Source: Closterium sp. Naga37s-1 (taxonomy: Eukaryota; Streptophyta; Zygnematophyceae; Desmidiales; Closteriaceae). From it: a DNA stretch of 64,000 nt. The stretch spans positions 1,880,501 through 1,944,500 of the forward strand of contig CANJKZ010000172.1 in NCBI GenBank assembly GCA_947471745.1. The letters are read 5' to 3'. This document shows, one piece after another, positions 10,261 to 18,974 of this stretch (its first letter is position 1; every line of letters begins with the position of its first letter). The notes under the pieces were generated by a model. That model was not told the origin of the DNA. It did not search any database and saw only the letters and a list, made by a program, of their open reading frames with translations. Made by a program: the position numbers and the translations under genes.

Positions 10261-13200
10261 ATGGCTACCCCTAGTGTCCTCGCTTTTGACGCTGAGGGTC
10301 GAGCCATTGACTTTGAGGTCTGGGTCGACGACCTGCAGCTGTTCTTACAGTGCGATAGGGCGGACGGTCTTTCCCTCTTTGACCTCACCTCTGGCGCCTC
10401 TCCTGCCCCTGCTACTGATGCTGACCCCACTGTTCGCTCTCAGTGGGCCACCCGCGATGCTGCTGCACGTCTTGCTGTGCGTCGCCACCTGCCTACCACT
10501 GAGCGCGCGCACTTTAGTCAGTACAAGAGTGCTCAGACCTTGTACGACGCTGTAGTTGCGCGCTACTCTTCCCCTGCCACTGCTGCCCTGAGCCGCCTCA
10601 TGCTACCGTACCTCTTTCCTGACCTTACTGCCTTTCCCACTGTCGCTGACCTCATTACGCACCTCCGCACTAGTGACACTCGCTACCGCGCCGCCCTTCC
10701 TGCTGAGTTCTGCGCCAAGAACCCCCCCCCCATGTACATCACTCTCTATTACATAGTCACACGCCTCCCTGACTCCCTTCGCGTAGTCAGGGACCACTAC
10801 CTCTCGGTCTGTCCCACCACTCTCACTGTCGACCTCCTCGAGAAGTCCCTCCTGGCGGCGGAGAAGAGCATCGTCGCTGTAGGAGCCTCTCGTGGTGACC
10901 CTCGCACCCCCATCTTTGAGGGGTGCTCTCCTTCCCCCCTGCTGCCCTCTGTTGCCTCTGCTGCTGCTGCCGACCTGCTTGGTCTTGAGTCGGTCTGCGC
11001 GGCGTCTGCCCCTAGCGGGAGACGCCGCCCTGGCAGGGGCAAGGGGGGCAAGGGCGCGGGTGGAGCTGGCGGGGGCGGTAGAGGAGGCGGTGGAGGCGGA
11101 GGAGGGAGTGGGGGTGACGGTTGGAGTGGTGGCGGGGGCGGTGGTGGCGGTGGCAGCAGCGGAGGAGGAGGCGGTGGTGGCGGCATCGGTGGGAGCGGAG
11201 GCAGCGGTGGTGGTGGAGGTGGAGGCAGCGGTGGCGGAGGGGGTGGAGCTGGTCGGGGTGGTGCCCCGCAGCGTAGCGGCCCTAGTGGTGGCCAGCGTCA
11301 GCAGCAGCAGCAGCAGCGTTCGCGGGACATCCCCCCGCCCCAGCAGCTCCGTGAGTGGTACACGCAGCGTCAGCGGGGTGGGGGTTTTGGTCCGTGCACC
11401 TACGTCCTTCGTTCCGGTGACCGCGCGGGTGAGCAGTGTGGGGGTGCGCACCCCACTCAGCGCTGCTTTGGCCGCCTGACGGACGCTTGGCGTCAGCAGT
11501 TCCCCGAGGCCAGTGAGATTCCCCGTTGGGGAGAGCTGTCTAGGGCTGGCGTAGCTATCTTTGATCTTGACTTTGATGCTATCCTTGCTGCCATGTATGC
11601 TGTGACTATTAGTGAGGAGGGTGACTGTTACCGGTGTTTCCCGCCCGACCCGGGCATTGGTACTGCTACGCTAGGTACTTCTGAGGCTGCTGCTCTAGGT
11701 GCCAGTGCGTCTGCACTCTCAGGTACTGGTGAGGCTGCGCTCTCAGGTACTGCGTCGGCTTCGGCCTCCCTCACCTTCACGCTTGACTCAGGGGCTTCTC
11801 GCTCCTTCTTTCGAGACCGCACCACACTCACGCCGCTTGGCCGGCCGGTTGCAGTTTCCCTGGCTGACCCCACTGGGGGTCCAGTCCTCTCTCACTTCTC
11901 CACTGTCCTCCCGTGTCCGGCTGCCCCCTCGGGCACCTTGTCTGGTCTGTACCTCCCCTCGTTCTCGACGAACTTGGTGAGTGGTGCTGACCTCCAGGAT
12001 GCGGGGGTTCACCAGTTTACTCCTGCGAGTCAGCGGGTGACCCACTGCTCGGACGCCCGCACAGGCCGACACCTGGCCACGTTCTCGCGTCGGCCGGGGT
12101 CGAGTCTCTACACACTGACCACTGCGTCTCCTCCTGTCCCTTCGTCTGGCCAGGTAGCTGCGTCGGGTCAGGTGTTTGCTGCTGCGTCCAGGTCTGGTCC
12201 TGAGTCTGCCCCCTGCTCGTGTCGCCGCTTGTCTCACGAGACTCTCCTGTGGCACCACCGTCTTGGCCACCCCTCCTTGCTTCGTCTTCGGGGCATGGCT
12301 TCCCGTGTCCTTGTCTCTGGTCTTCCCCGGTCTCTCCCTCCCCTTCCTTCGGGACCCGGACCTTCTTGTGTCCCCTGTGTCGAGGGGCGGCTCCGGGCTG
12401 CCCCTCACTCCTCCCAGTTCCCCCCGACAGAGGCTCCACTGCAGACGCTTCACATGGACGTGTGGGGCCCCGCCCGCGTCCGTGGGCAGGGTCACGAGCG
12501 CTACTTCCTGCTGGTGGTTGACGACTACTCGCGTTACACCACAGTCTTCCCCTTGCGCAGCAAGGGTGATGTCACTGAGGTGTTGATCGACTGGATCCGC
12601 GCAGCTCGTCTCCAGCTCAGGAGGAGCTTCGGCTCGGACTTTCCGGTTCTGCGTCTGCACTCTGACCGAGGTGGAGAGTTCTCCTCTGGCCTTCTGCGAG
12701 CCTACTGTCGTGCACGAGGCATCCGCCAGACCTTTACGCTTCCGGACTCTCCACAGCAAAATGGGATTGCTGAGCGCCGCATTGGCATGGTCATGGACGT
12801 CGCTCGTACGTCCATGATGCATGCGGCTGCCCCCCATTTTCTGTGGCCGTTTGCGGTTCGGTACGCGGCGCATCAGATCAACCTTCACCCCAGGGTCTCC
12901 CGGCCGGAGACCTCCCCAGCTCTGCTGTGGACGGGGAAGGTCGGCGATGCGTCTGCGTTCCGTGTCTGGGGATCTCGGGCGTTTGTCCGCGACTTGTCTG
13001 CGGACAAGCTGTCCCCTCGTGCTGCTCCCTGTGTCTTCCTCGGCTTCCCCCCTGACGCTCCAGGGTGGCAGTTCTACCACCCCTCCTCTCGGCGTGTTCT
13101 GTCCTCCCAGGACGTCACGTTCGACGAGTCAGTCCCCTTCTACCGCCTCTTCCCCTACCGCACTCCTTCCCTCCCCCCGCCACCGCACTTCCTTGTGCCA

Positions 13201-16137
13201 GGTCCCCCCCCGGTAGACCCCCTTCCCCCTCAGGGTCCTGCCCCTTCAGGTGTGTCCCAGGTAGACGCAGTCGAGCCGGTCGAGGTTGCTGGTGACTCTG
13301 GTCCTGCTGCGGGTGCTGAGCCTGAGGGTGCTGAGTCTGGGGGTGCTGAGCCTGGGGGTACTGCGACTGGGGGTGCTGAGCCTGGGGGTGCGGAGTCTGG
13401 GAGTGCTGAGCCTGGGGGTGCTGCGACTGGGGGTGCTGAGCCTGGGGGTGCGGAGTCTGGGGGTGCTGAGCCAGGGGGTGCTGCGTCTGGAGCTGCTGAG
13501 CCTGGAGCTGCTGAGCCTGCGGCCACTGGACCTCCCCTTGTGCCGTCTGGCGGTGCGGGACCTGGCGTTTCTCCGGTTGCTTCGCCTCGGCGGGAGCCCC
13601 TCTCTCCACAGGAGCTGCGCGAGTGGTTTGCCAGGCGCTGGAGGCGTGCTGCTGGGGCTGGAGGTTCTTCGGCTGCTGAGGGTGCTGGTGCCGCGGGTCC
13701 CGGAGGTGCTGGAGCTGGAGCTGCTGAGGGTGTTGGAGCTGAGGCTACTGCTGACGGTCCTGCTGGGGGTGCTACTGGTGCTGCTGGAGGTCCTGGAGCT
13801 GGAGGTGCTACTGGCGCTGGTGCTACCGCTGGGGGTACTGGTGCTGTCCCTGCTGTGTCTGGAGTCGCCGCGCGGCCTAGGCCGTACTTCGTTCCGCTCC
13901 TTCAGCAGGTTCTTGGTCTCCCGCCTTCTACTGGTCCTCCTCCTCCCTTAGAGTGTCCACAGCCTGTCCTGTCACAGTTACAGTTACAGCCGGCCTCCCC
14001 ACTGCCCGCTCCTTCTCCCTACACTGGTCCTACTGGAGGTCTTGCTGAGCGTCGTGAGCCTGCGTCTCGCCCTGCGTCGCCTGTCCGTGCTGCTCGCACT
14101 AGTGGTCGTGGTTCGCGTCAGCGTCCTCCTCCTGTCCCTGGCACGCACCGGATGTCTCTGCGTCCGTCCACTGCTCCTCTGCGTGCCCCTTTGCCTTCTC
14201 CTCCTGAGTCCTCTCTTCCTGCTCTTCCTGACCCGGAGTCGGACTCTCTTCGTGCTGCCAGTCCTGCTGTCACACGTCTCCTTGCTACTGTCGTCACTGA
14301 CCCCTCTTTTGAGTCCACTGCTGCGTCTGCGCTTGTTGCTGAGCTTGTCGACTTTGCTGCTCGCTGTCGTCTAGACTACGCTGCCGGTCTTGTTGCTGAG
14401 TCTGCGTCTGTCTGTCCTCCGTCCGTCGGGGGTGAGTGTGCTCTTGGCACGGACGTCCTTGAGCACAGGCAGGAGGAATTCCGGTGTCTGGCTGCTGCTT
14501 CACCTCATCTCGCGTCCGTACTACTTGCCCCTGAGGGAGACCCGGATGCACTAGACATCCCGACTCCGCGCTCTTACGCGGAGGCCGTAGAGGGTCCCTA
14601 CTCCTCTCAGTGGCAGGCAGCTATGGATGCAGAGATGGCGTCCTGGAAGTCCACAGGCACCTACGTTGACGCGGTTCCCCCTCCTGGGGCGAACATCGTC
14701 AGTGGCATGTGGATCTTCAGGGTGAAGCGGCCGCCGGGCTCTCCACCTGTCTTCAAGGCGCGGTACGTCGCTCGTGGCTTCAGTCAGCGGCAGGGAGTTG
14801 ACTACTTTCAGACCTTCTCTCCCACCCCGAAGATGACCACTCTTCGGGTGCTGCTGCACATAGCCGCTCAGCGCGACTACGAGCTCCACTCTCTTGACTT
14901 CAGTACTGCTTTCTTGCAGGGTAGCCTGCACGAGGAGATCTGGCTGCGCCGTCCACCTGGCTTCACTGGGACTTTCCCTCCTGGCACCCAGTGGAGCCTC
15001 CGACGGCCAGTCTACGGTCTCCGCCAGGCACCGCGTGAGTGGCACGACACACTGAGGACTACGCTTGCGGCTCTTGGGTTTGCTCCCTCTACTGCTGACC
15101 CGTCGTTGTTTCTGCGCACCGACACTTCTCTGCCGCCGTTCTACGTCCTCGTGTACGTCGACGACTTGGTCTTTGCCACAGCTGACACGGCTGGACTAGC
15201 CTACGTGAAGTCCGAGCTGCAGAAGAGACACACGTGCACAGACCTGGGTGAACTGCGCAGCTACCTTGGCTTGCAGATCACTCGGGACAGAGCACACCGC
15301 ACCATTACCTTGACTCAGTCACACATGGTGCAGCAGGTCCTTCAGCGCTTCGGCTTCACGTACTCCTCGCCTCAGGCCACTCCTCTGTCTACTCGCCACT
15401 CGCTCTCAGCTCTGCCTTCGGATGAGTCCGTAGAGTCGAGTGGCCCGTACCCAGAGCTTGTTGGCTGCCTCATGTACCTGATGACCTGCACACGACCTGA
15501 CCTTGCATACCCTCTTAGCATTCTTGCACGCTATGTTGCTCCTGGGAGACACCGACCAGAGCACATGGCTGCAGCGAAGAGGGTGTTGCGCTACTTGTGC
15601 AGTACGTCGGGCATGGGGCTAGTGCTTGGAGGGCGGAGTCCAGTGGTCCTCACTGGGTACGCGGACGCTTCTTGGGCTGACGACCAGGCTACGCAGCGGT
15701 CGTCGCAGGGTTACACCTTCAGTCTTGGTTCCGGCTCTGTCTCGTGGCGGGCTACTCGCTCGTCCTCTGTTCTCGGCTCCAGTTGTGAGGCTGAGATCTA
15801 CGCCGGGGCCATGGCTGCACAGGAGCTTCGCTGGCTCACCTACCTGCTGACTGACCTTGGAGAGCCGCCTCGTTCTCCTCCAGTGCTGTACGTAGACAAC
15901 AAGGCCATGCTGGCCTTGTGTCGAGAGCAGCGCTTGGAGCACAGAACGAAGCACATTGCTCTCCGTTACTTTCTTGCTCGTGAGCTGCAGCAGCGTGGTC
16001 AGTTGCGACTTGCTTACGTGGCCTCTGCGGCCAACACTGCTGATGTGTTCACCAAGGCACTTGCGCCTTGTGACCATCAGCGCTTCTGCACCCAGCTGGG
16101 TCTTGTACCTGTCTTGCCTCACTTGCTCTCTTCTTGA
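10261..16137 (+). CDS. C2 gag-pol polyprotein (Ty1/copia), full length
   Basis: This frame encodes capsid, protease, integrase and RT/RNase H for cytoplasmic reverse transcription and nuclear integration. I chose ATG 10261 (MATPSVLAFDAEG) because the homologous C1 reading starts there; the frame is open 14 codons further upstream. Gag (1-250) is followed by a poly-Gly/Ser tract (about 260-335) and a Cys/His cluster (Cys 379, CGGAHPTQRC near 392-402) that is not a classical CX2CX4HX4C knuckle. Protease LDSGAS is near 509 and GAG-pre-integrase HHRLGH...CVPC near 665-706. Integrase D/D/E are near 732 (MDVWGP), 802 (HSDRGGEF) and 838 (GIAERR). A linker of EPGGAESGGA repeats (about 1014-1090) follows. 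RT VYVDDLVF is near 1632; RNase H motifs ADASWAD, SCEAEIY and YVDNKAM are near 1802-1878. No stop or frameshift is visible. At about 1,958 aa it is longer than most copia polyproteins because of the linkers. Confidence 0.95.
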   Translation: MATPSVLAFDAEGRAIDFEVWVDDLQLFLQCDRADGLSLFDLTSGASPAPATDADPTVRSQWATRDAAARLAVRRHLPTTERAHFSQYKSAQTLYDAVVARYSSPATAALSRLMLPYLFPDLTAFPTVADLITHLRTSDTRYRAALPAEFCAKNPPPMYITLYYIVTRLPDSLRVVRDHYLSVCPTTLTVDLLEKSLLAAEKSIVAVGASRGDPRTPIFEGCSPSPLLPSVASAAAADLLGLESVCAASAPSGRRRPGRGKGGKGAGGAGGGGRGGGGGGGGSGGDGWSGGGGGGGGGSSGGGGGGGGIGGSGGSGGGGGGGSGGGGGGAGRGGAPQRSGPSGGQRQQQQQQRSRDIPPPQQLREWYTQRQRGGGFGPCTYVLRSGDRAGEQCGGAHPTQRCFGRLTDAWRQQFPEASEIPRWGELSRAGVAIFDLDFDAILAAMYAVTISEEGDCYRCFPPDPGIGTATLGTSEAAALGASASALSGTGEAALSGTASASASLTFTLDSGASRSFFRDRTTLTPLGRPVAVSLADPTGGPVLSHFSTVLPCPAAPSGTLSGLYLPSFSTNLVSGADLQDAGVHQFTPASQRVTHCSDARTGRHLATFSRRPGSSLYTLTTASPPVPSSGQVAASGQVFAAASRSGPESAPCSCRRLSHETLLWHHRLGHPSLLRLRGMASRVLVSGLPRSLPPLPSGPGPSCVPCVEGRLRAAPHSSQFPPTEAPLQTLHMDVWGPARVRGQGHERYFLLVVDDYSRYTTVFPLRSKGDVTEVLIDWIRAARLQLRRSFGSDFPVLRLHSDRGGEFSSGLLRAYCRARGIRQTFTLPDSPQQNGIAERRIGMVMDVARTSMMHAAAPHFLWPFAVRYAAHQINLHPRVSRPETSPALLWTGKVGDASAFRVWGSRAFVRDLSADKLSPRAAPCVFLGFPPDAPGWQFYHPSSRRVLSSQDVTFDESVPFYRLFPYRTPSLPPPPHFLVPGPPPVDPLPPQGPAPSGVSQVDAVEPVEVAGDSGPAAGAEPEGAESGGAEPGGTATGGAEPGGAESGSAEPGGAATGGAEPGGAESGGAEPGGAASGAAEPGAAEPAATGPPLVPSGGAGPGVSPVASPRREPLSPQELREWFARRWRRAAGAGGSSAAEGAGAAGPGGAGAGAAEGVGAEATADGPAGGATGAAGGPGAGGATGAGATAGGTGAVPAVSGVAARPRPYFVPLLQQVLGLPPSTGPPPPLECPQPVLSQLQLQPASPLPAPSPYTGPTGGLAERREPASRPASPVRAARTSGRGSRQRPPPVPGTHRMSLRPSTAPLRAPLPSPPESSLPALPDPESDSLRAASPAVTRLLATVVTDPSFESTAASALVAELVDFAARCRLDYAAGLVAESASVCPPSVGGECALGTDVLEHRQEEFRCLAAASPHLASVLLAPEGDPDALDIPTPRSYAEAVEGPYSSQWQAAMDAEMASWKSTGTYVDAVPPPGANIVSGMWIFRVKRPPGSPPVFKARYVARGFSQRQGVDYFQTFSPTPKMTTLRVLLHIAAQRDYELHSLDFSTAFLQGSLHEEIWLRRPPGFTGTFPPGTQWSLRRPVYGLRQAPREWHDTLRTTLAALGFAPSTADPSLFLRTDTSLPPFYVLVYVDDLVFATADTAGLAYVKSELQKRHTCTDLGELRSYLGLQITRDRAHRTITLTQSHMVQQVLQRFGFTYSSPQATPLSTRHSLSALPSDESVESSGPYPELVGCLMYLMTCTRPDLAYPLSILARYVAPGRHRPEHMAAAKRVLRYLCSTSGMGLVLGGRSPVVLTGYADASWADDQATQRSSQGYTFSLGSGSVSWRATRSSSVLGSSCEAEIYAGAMAAQELRWLTYLLTDLGEPPRSPPVLYVDNKAMLALCREQRLEHRTKHIALRYFLARELQQRGQLRLAYVASAANTADVFTKALAPCDHQRFCTQLGLVPVLPHLLSS

Positions 16138-16152
16138 CCTTGCTTGTACTGT

Positions 16153-16197
16153 TACATATATATACCTGCTCTTGCTTGTCTAGCTCTATATATATAA
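16153..16197 (+). promoter_or_regulatory. TATA-like boxes in the C2 3' UTR
   Basis: ATATATATAC (about 16155-16164) and CTATATATATAAG (about 16186-16198) lie upstream of the PPT, outside the 133-bp LTR. AT-rich TATATATA boxes also occur in the equivalent region of C1 (about 1709-1717) and C3 (about 34517-34538). Function is unknown. Confidence 0.4.
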
Positions 16198-16215
16198 GTG
16201 TACTCCTGCATGTGA

Positions 16216-16310
16216 ACTGGCCTTGTGGCCTTGTCGTTGTGCTCGGACTGTGTGGTGACTTTGTGATCCACCCTGAGCTTGCTCTGCTTTGCTTGACTGG
16301 TCTTGTGACC
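16216..16310 (+). repeat. C2 3'-UTR stem-loop repeats (2 copies)
   Basis: ACTGGCCTTGTGGCC at 16216-16230 and ACTGGTCTTGTGACC at 16296-16310. Both fold as 4-bp stems over TTGT, with a covarying third pair (C-G versus T-A). Confidence 0.75.
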
Positions 16311-16331
16311 CCTTGTTCTCCCCCACTTTGC

Positions 16332-16342
16332 CTATGGGGGTG
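16332..16342 (+). other. C2 polypurine tract
   Basis: CTATGGGGGTG immediately before the 3' LTR start. Confidence 0.85.
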
Positions 16343-16475
16343 TGTCAGAACATTATATAGCTTATGCTGTTGTGTAGGCTATAGTGGGGTATCCCATAAG
16401 GGGTACAACCCAATTAGGGTTTCCCATATGTACTCACTTCATTCATAGTTCAAACATTCTCGTTCTTATTTCACA
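16343..16475 (+). repeat. C2 3' LTR (133 bp)
   Basis: Identical to 9107-9239; followed by TSD GCACC at 16476-16480. Confidence 0.97.
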
Positions 16476-16480
16476 GCACC

Positions 16481-16690
16481 CCGAACTCACGGCTCGGCGG
16501 GTAACCCGCGCTCCGGGCCTCTGCCTCCACATTTTTCCAAACCTCGGTTCCAGGCCCGTCGCACGTCACCCACAGTTCATTACCGTTACCACTGTAGTTT
16601 CGCTATATATTCTTCGCTCATGCCTTCGCTCATTGTACTCTTGCTTCGATAGTGCAATTCTCGTTCGATCACTCAATTGCACTCGTAACA
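16481..16690 (+). repeat. G1 3' LTR, right portion
   Basis: It continues the gypsy LTR after C2 and its TSD. I place the end at CTCGTAACA (16690), a CA terminus. Its last 80 bp resemble the end of the F copia LTR (about 63085-63167). Confidence 0.55.
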
Positions 16691-17081
16691 ATGAAACATG
16701 TATGTCATATTATTGGGCTAGGGTTTGGGGTTTAAATAGGGGTTAGCTTCTAATTTTCGAAACGGTTTTTGTGTATGAACAGTGGTACATACGTCATACA
16801 ATCAGCCAGGGGGTCCTCGCTACCGTATCATACATTTTTTTGGGTTTCCTAAAAATTTTCGCACATTTTTTCCTGTTTATCAGATTTTTCAAAAATTGGT
16901 TTTTTATCACATCTGATTGGTCATAGATGGTTCTTCATTTTCATATGATCTATCAGAAACACATTTTCTGTTTAGTCTTAAACAGAAACATAGAATAACA
17001 AAATTTTTAGCTGCTGTGACACGACGAATCTCTTCCCAGACAAGGGCTGTGTTCTGCAAGCGCATCAGCACGGATGGCGAG
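16691..17081. other. AT-rich sequence without recognisable gene
   Basis: Markedly more AT-rich than the surroundings, with T-rich runs at 16835-16910. A pyrimidine stretch ending in CAG near 17040 could be an intron 3' end, but no protein was recognised. It may be the genomic ground into which G1 and N1 inserted. Confidence 0.4.
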
Positions 17082-17086
17082 AGGCT

Positions 17087-17283
17087 TGTTGAAATATATT
17101 GCGTATAGCAGTAGTTAGTGTAGTGTAACATTGGTGGTGCACCTCATTCCCTTGTCCCTTGCACTATATCTTGTATCTTGCTCATTGATGAATCACCTTT
17201 CTCCTTTGCTAAACTATCTCGACACTCTTGCTGGTACCTTCAACCCTATCTATGTCTTCTAAGTTCTAGCTATTGTTTTGACA
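17087..17283 (+). repeat. N1 5' LTR (197 bp)
   Basis: TGTTGAAATATATT...GTTTTGACA. It aligns with 18202-18411 apart from a short indel near position 17 and scattered substitutions. Confidence 0.92.
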
Positions 17284-17297
17284 TGCTATCAGAGTGG
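17284..17297 (+). other. N1 primer-binding site
   Basis: TGCTATCAGAGTGG abuts the LTR end and matches TGGTATCAGAGC with two changes. Confidence 0.8.
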
Positions 17298-17322
17298 TTA
17301 CTTTCCTAGGACCTTTCTCAAT

Positions 17323-17331
17323 GGGCCCACC
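17323..17331 (+). promoter_or_regulatory. Conserved leader box GGGCCCACC in N1
   Basis: Starts 40 nt from the first PBS base, the same box and spacing as in C1, C2 and the A/B fragments, although this element encodes no protein. Confidence 0.6.
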
Positions 17332-18201
17332 GTTCGCTTTGCTGCTGTTCTTTCAGTCGCGCGTGACTATTTTCCTGCCTGTCGCGCGCCCCGGGCGCTT
17401 CTGCCCACCACGCGCCCCGGGCGCTCGGCGGTTTTCTGCCCGCTGCGCGCCCCGGGCGCGCGGCGGTTTTCTGCCCGTCGCGCGCCCGGTTTGCTTACAC
17501 CCGTGCGCCGCCCCGTGGCACCCGTGCGCCGCCCCGTTCACCCGCGCCGCCCCGTGCACCCGCGCGCCGCCCCGGTGCACCCGCGCGCCGCCCCTCTGTA
17601 GCTGCAGGGCAGCTTCTTCCCCGTCCCCCCCCTTTCTCCTTCCTCTCCATGCTGCGCGTGCAGCCGTGGGGGGGGAGGGTATGGGGGTGGCGAGTATGGG
17701 GGTGGCGGGTGTGAGTAATCTGCTGCTCCTCCTCCTCCTCTCTCTCCCACTACTGCAGCAGTCGCTGAAGGGGGGAGAGTGTGGGGGAGCCGAGGGAGTG
17801 GCGCTAGGGATGCAGAAGGGGGTGTGAAAAGGGGGTGTGGGACAATGGGGGGAGGTTGAAAGGAGGTAGCCGCCATGAAGCCAGCAGCTCCAGTAGTCCG
17901 GATGCCGTTGCTCCGGTAGCCCGTGAGCCCGTTGCTCCAAACGCCCGTGGGTCAGATGCTCCAGCCGCTCGTCTAGCCGCAGAGCCAGTTACTCCAGTAG
18001 TCCGGATGCCGATGCTCCGATAGTCTGTGTGCCAGTTTCTCCAGTCGCCCGTGTGCCAGCAGCTTCAGCTGCCGCCTCCTACCTCCTCTCCTCTCATAGT
18101 CCCTCCTCCTCCTCACTTGCCCTCTCCTTCTGCTGCGCTTGGTGTACCCCTTCAGGGGGTGTCTCTGCATTAGCTTCCTGCTGCAAGCAGTTTAGGGGGT
18201 G

Positions 18202-18411
18202 TGCTGAAATATATTTCTTATATAAACTACTTGTAGCAGTAGTTAGTGTAGTGTTACATTGGTGGTGCACCTCATTCTCTTGTCCCTTGCACTATATCTT
18301 GTATCTTGCTCATTAGTGAATCACCTTTCTCCTTTGCTCATCTATCTCGACACTCTTGCTAGTACCTTCAACCCTAGCTATGGCTACTAAGTTCTAGCTA
18401 CTATTTTGACA
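18202..18411 (+). repeat. N1 3' LTR (210 bp)
   Basis: TGCTGAAATATATTTC...ATTTTGACA, preceded by the PPT and followed by TSD AGGCT (18412-18416). Confidence 0.92.
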
Positions 18412-18416
18412 AGGCT

Positions 18417-18974
18417 CGGCTTGATGCAGACATTGAGACATTGAATGGCATTGAGGTTCGGAATTGAGACATTCAATTTCGACAACCAAAATGTTACGGG
18501 TTTCTTCACAGTAGAAGGGGGTCCCCTGCGTACAGCACCTCCAGCTGAGTTGCCATGCCCACCTCCTTGTCGCCCTCCGCCAAGATCCCCTCCTCCTCCC
18601 TCCTCCTCATCAAGAGGCTGCGCAAGCAAGCGCATGTTGTCGCCTGTGCTCCCCCCCCCAGACACATGTGTTCCGAGACGTCGGTGGTGCTCCCCGCGCG
18701 CAAATGAGACATGACAAGGCGGTTCTCCGTCCCGTCGAGCTTGCTCGAGATCCCATAGTGCCGGAAAGCATCGCCGACGATCTCGGTTGGAACGTTCTCC
18801 CACTCATCCGCAATTCATTACAGCACCATGTGATGCGGATGCCTCCTCAGACTCCCTGTGGGGGAATGAGATGGCAAATTCAAGGAACCGTTAGGTAAAG
18901 TAAGGTATAATATAGGTTAGAAGACAATGTAGGGATGGTGTAGTCAACCTTTGGCGTCTTTAAGTTGATGCCCT
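18417..18974. other. Unassigned sequence between N1 and E
   Basis: It continues the N1 target site. It includes a CT-rich stretch (about 18560-18610), moderate GC and several short open frames on both strands, none of which I recognise. It could be a fragment of a host gene disrupted by N1 or of an older transposon. The right edge at about 18975 is where homology to the E LTR begins. Confidence 0.35.

Larger units (their letters stand above)
9107..16475 (+). mobile_element. C2: intact short-LTR Ty1/copia retrotransposon
   Basis: A 7,369-bp element bounded by identical 133-bp LTRs and a perfect 5-bp TSD. It has PBS TGGAATCAGAGC, a 1-kb GC-rich leader, one uninterrupted gag-pol frame of about 1,958 codons, a 3' UTR with stem-loop repeats, and PPT CTATGGGGGTG. 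I see no difference between the two LTRs across 133 positions, so insertion was recent. It sits in the 3' LTR of G1. Confidence 0.97.
1..16690 (+). mobile_element. G1: Ty3/gypsy chromovirus, 5' part outside the window, interrupted by C1 and C2
   Basis: The window opens inside the RNase H domain of a gypsy pol. Coding runs 1-1368, is broken by copia C1 (1369-8581), resumes at 8582 through the integrase C-terminus and chromodomain, and is followed by a G-rich PPT and a 3' LTR starting TGTAAGG at 8975. That LTR is split by copia C2 (9107-16475) and resumes at 16481, probably ending at 16690 (CTCGTAACA). The RNase H, integrase, chromodomain order is typical of plant chromoviruses. The 5' LTR, gag, protease and RT lie outside the window, so age and TSD cannot be assessed. 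The G1 LTR end at 16690 is a best guess. Confidence 0.88.
17087..18411 (+). mobile_element. N1: non-autonomous LTR retrotransposon (1.3 kb)
   Basis: LTRs of 197 bp (17087-17283) and 210 bp (18202-18411) flank a 918-bp internal region with no gag-pol frame. TSD AGGCT is at 17082-17086 and 18412-18416. A degenerate tRNA-Met-type PBS (TGCTATCAGAGTGG, 17284) and a PPT (CAGTTTAGGGGGTG, 18188-18201) are present. Internal sequence is GC-rich and low complexity. The stretch at about 17880-18060, with repeated PVA/PVVRMP-type codons, could be a remnant of a copia integrase-RT linker. It must have moved using proteins supplied in trans. The right LTR carries a 13-bp length difference near its 5' end. 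Confidence 0.88.

Noticed and set aside
12017..13080. Minus-strand open frames of up to 430 codons antisense to C2 integrase
   Set aside because: They are shadows of the GC-rich sense frame, rich in Arg/Gly/Pro, and contain no recognisable motif.
17278..17827. Pro/Ala/Arg-rich open frames inside N1
   Set aside because: Compositional; no gag, protease or RT motif, and the frames overlap on both strands.
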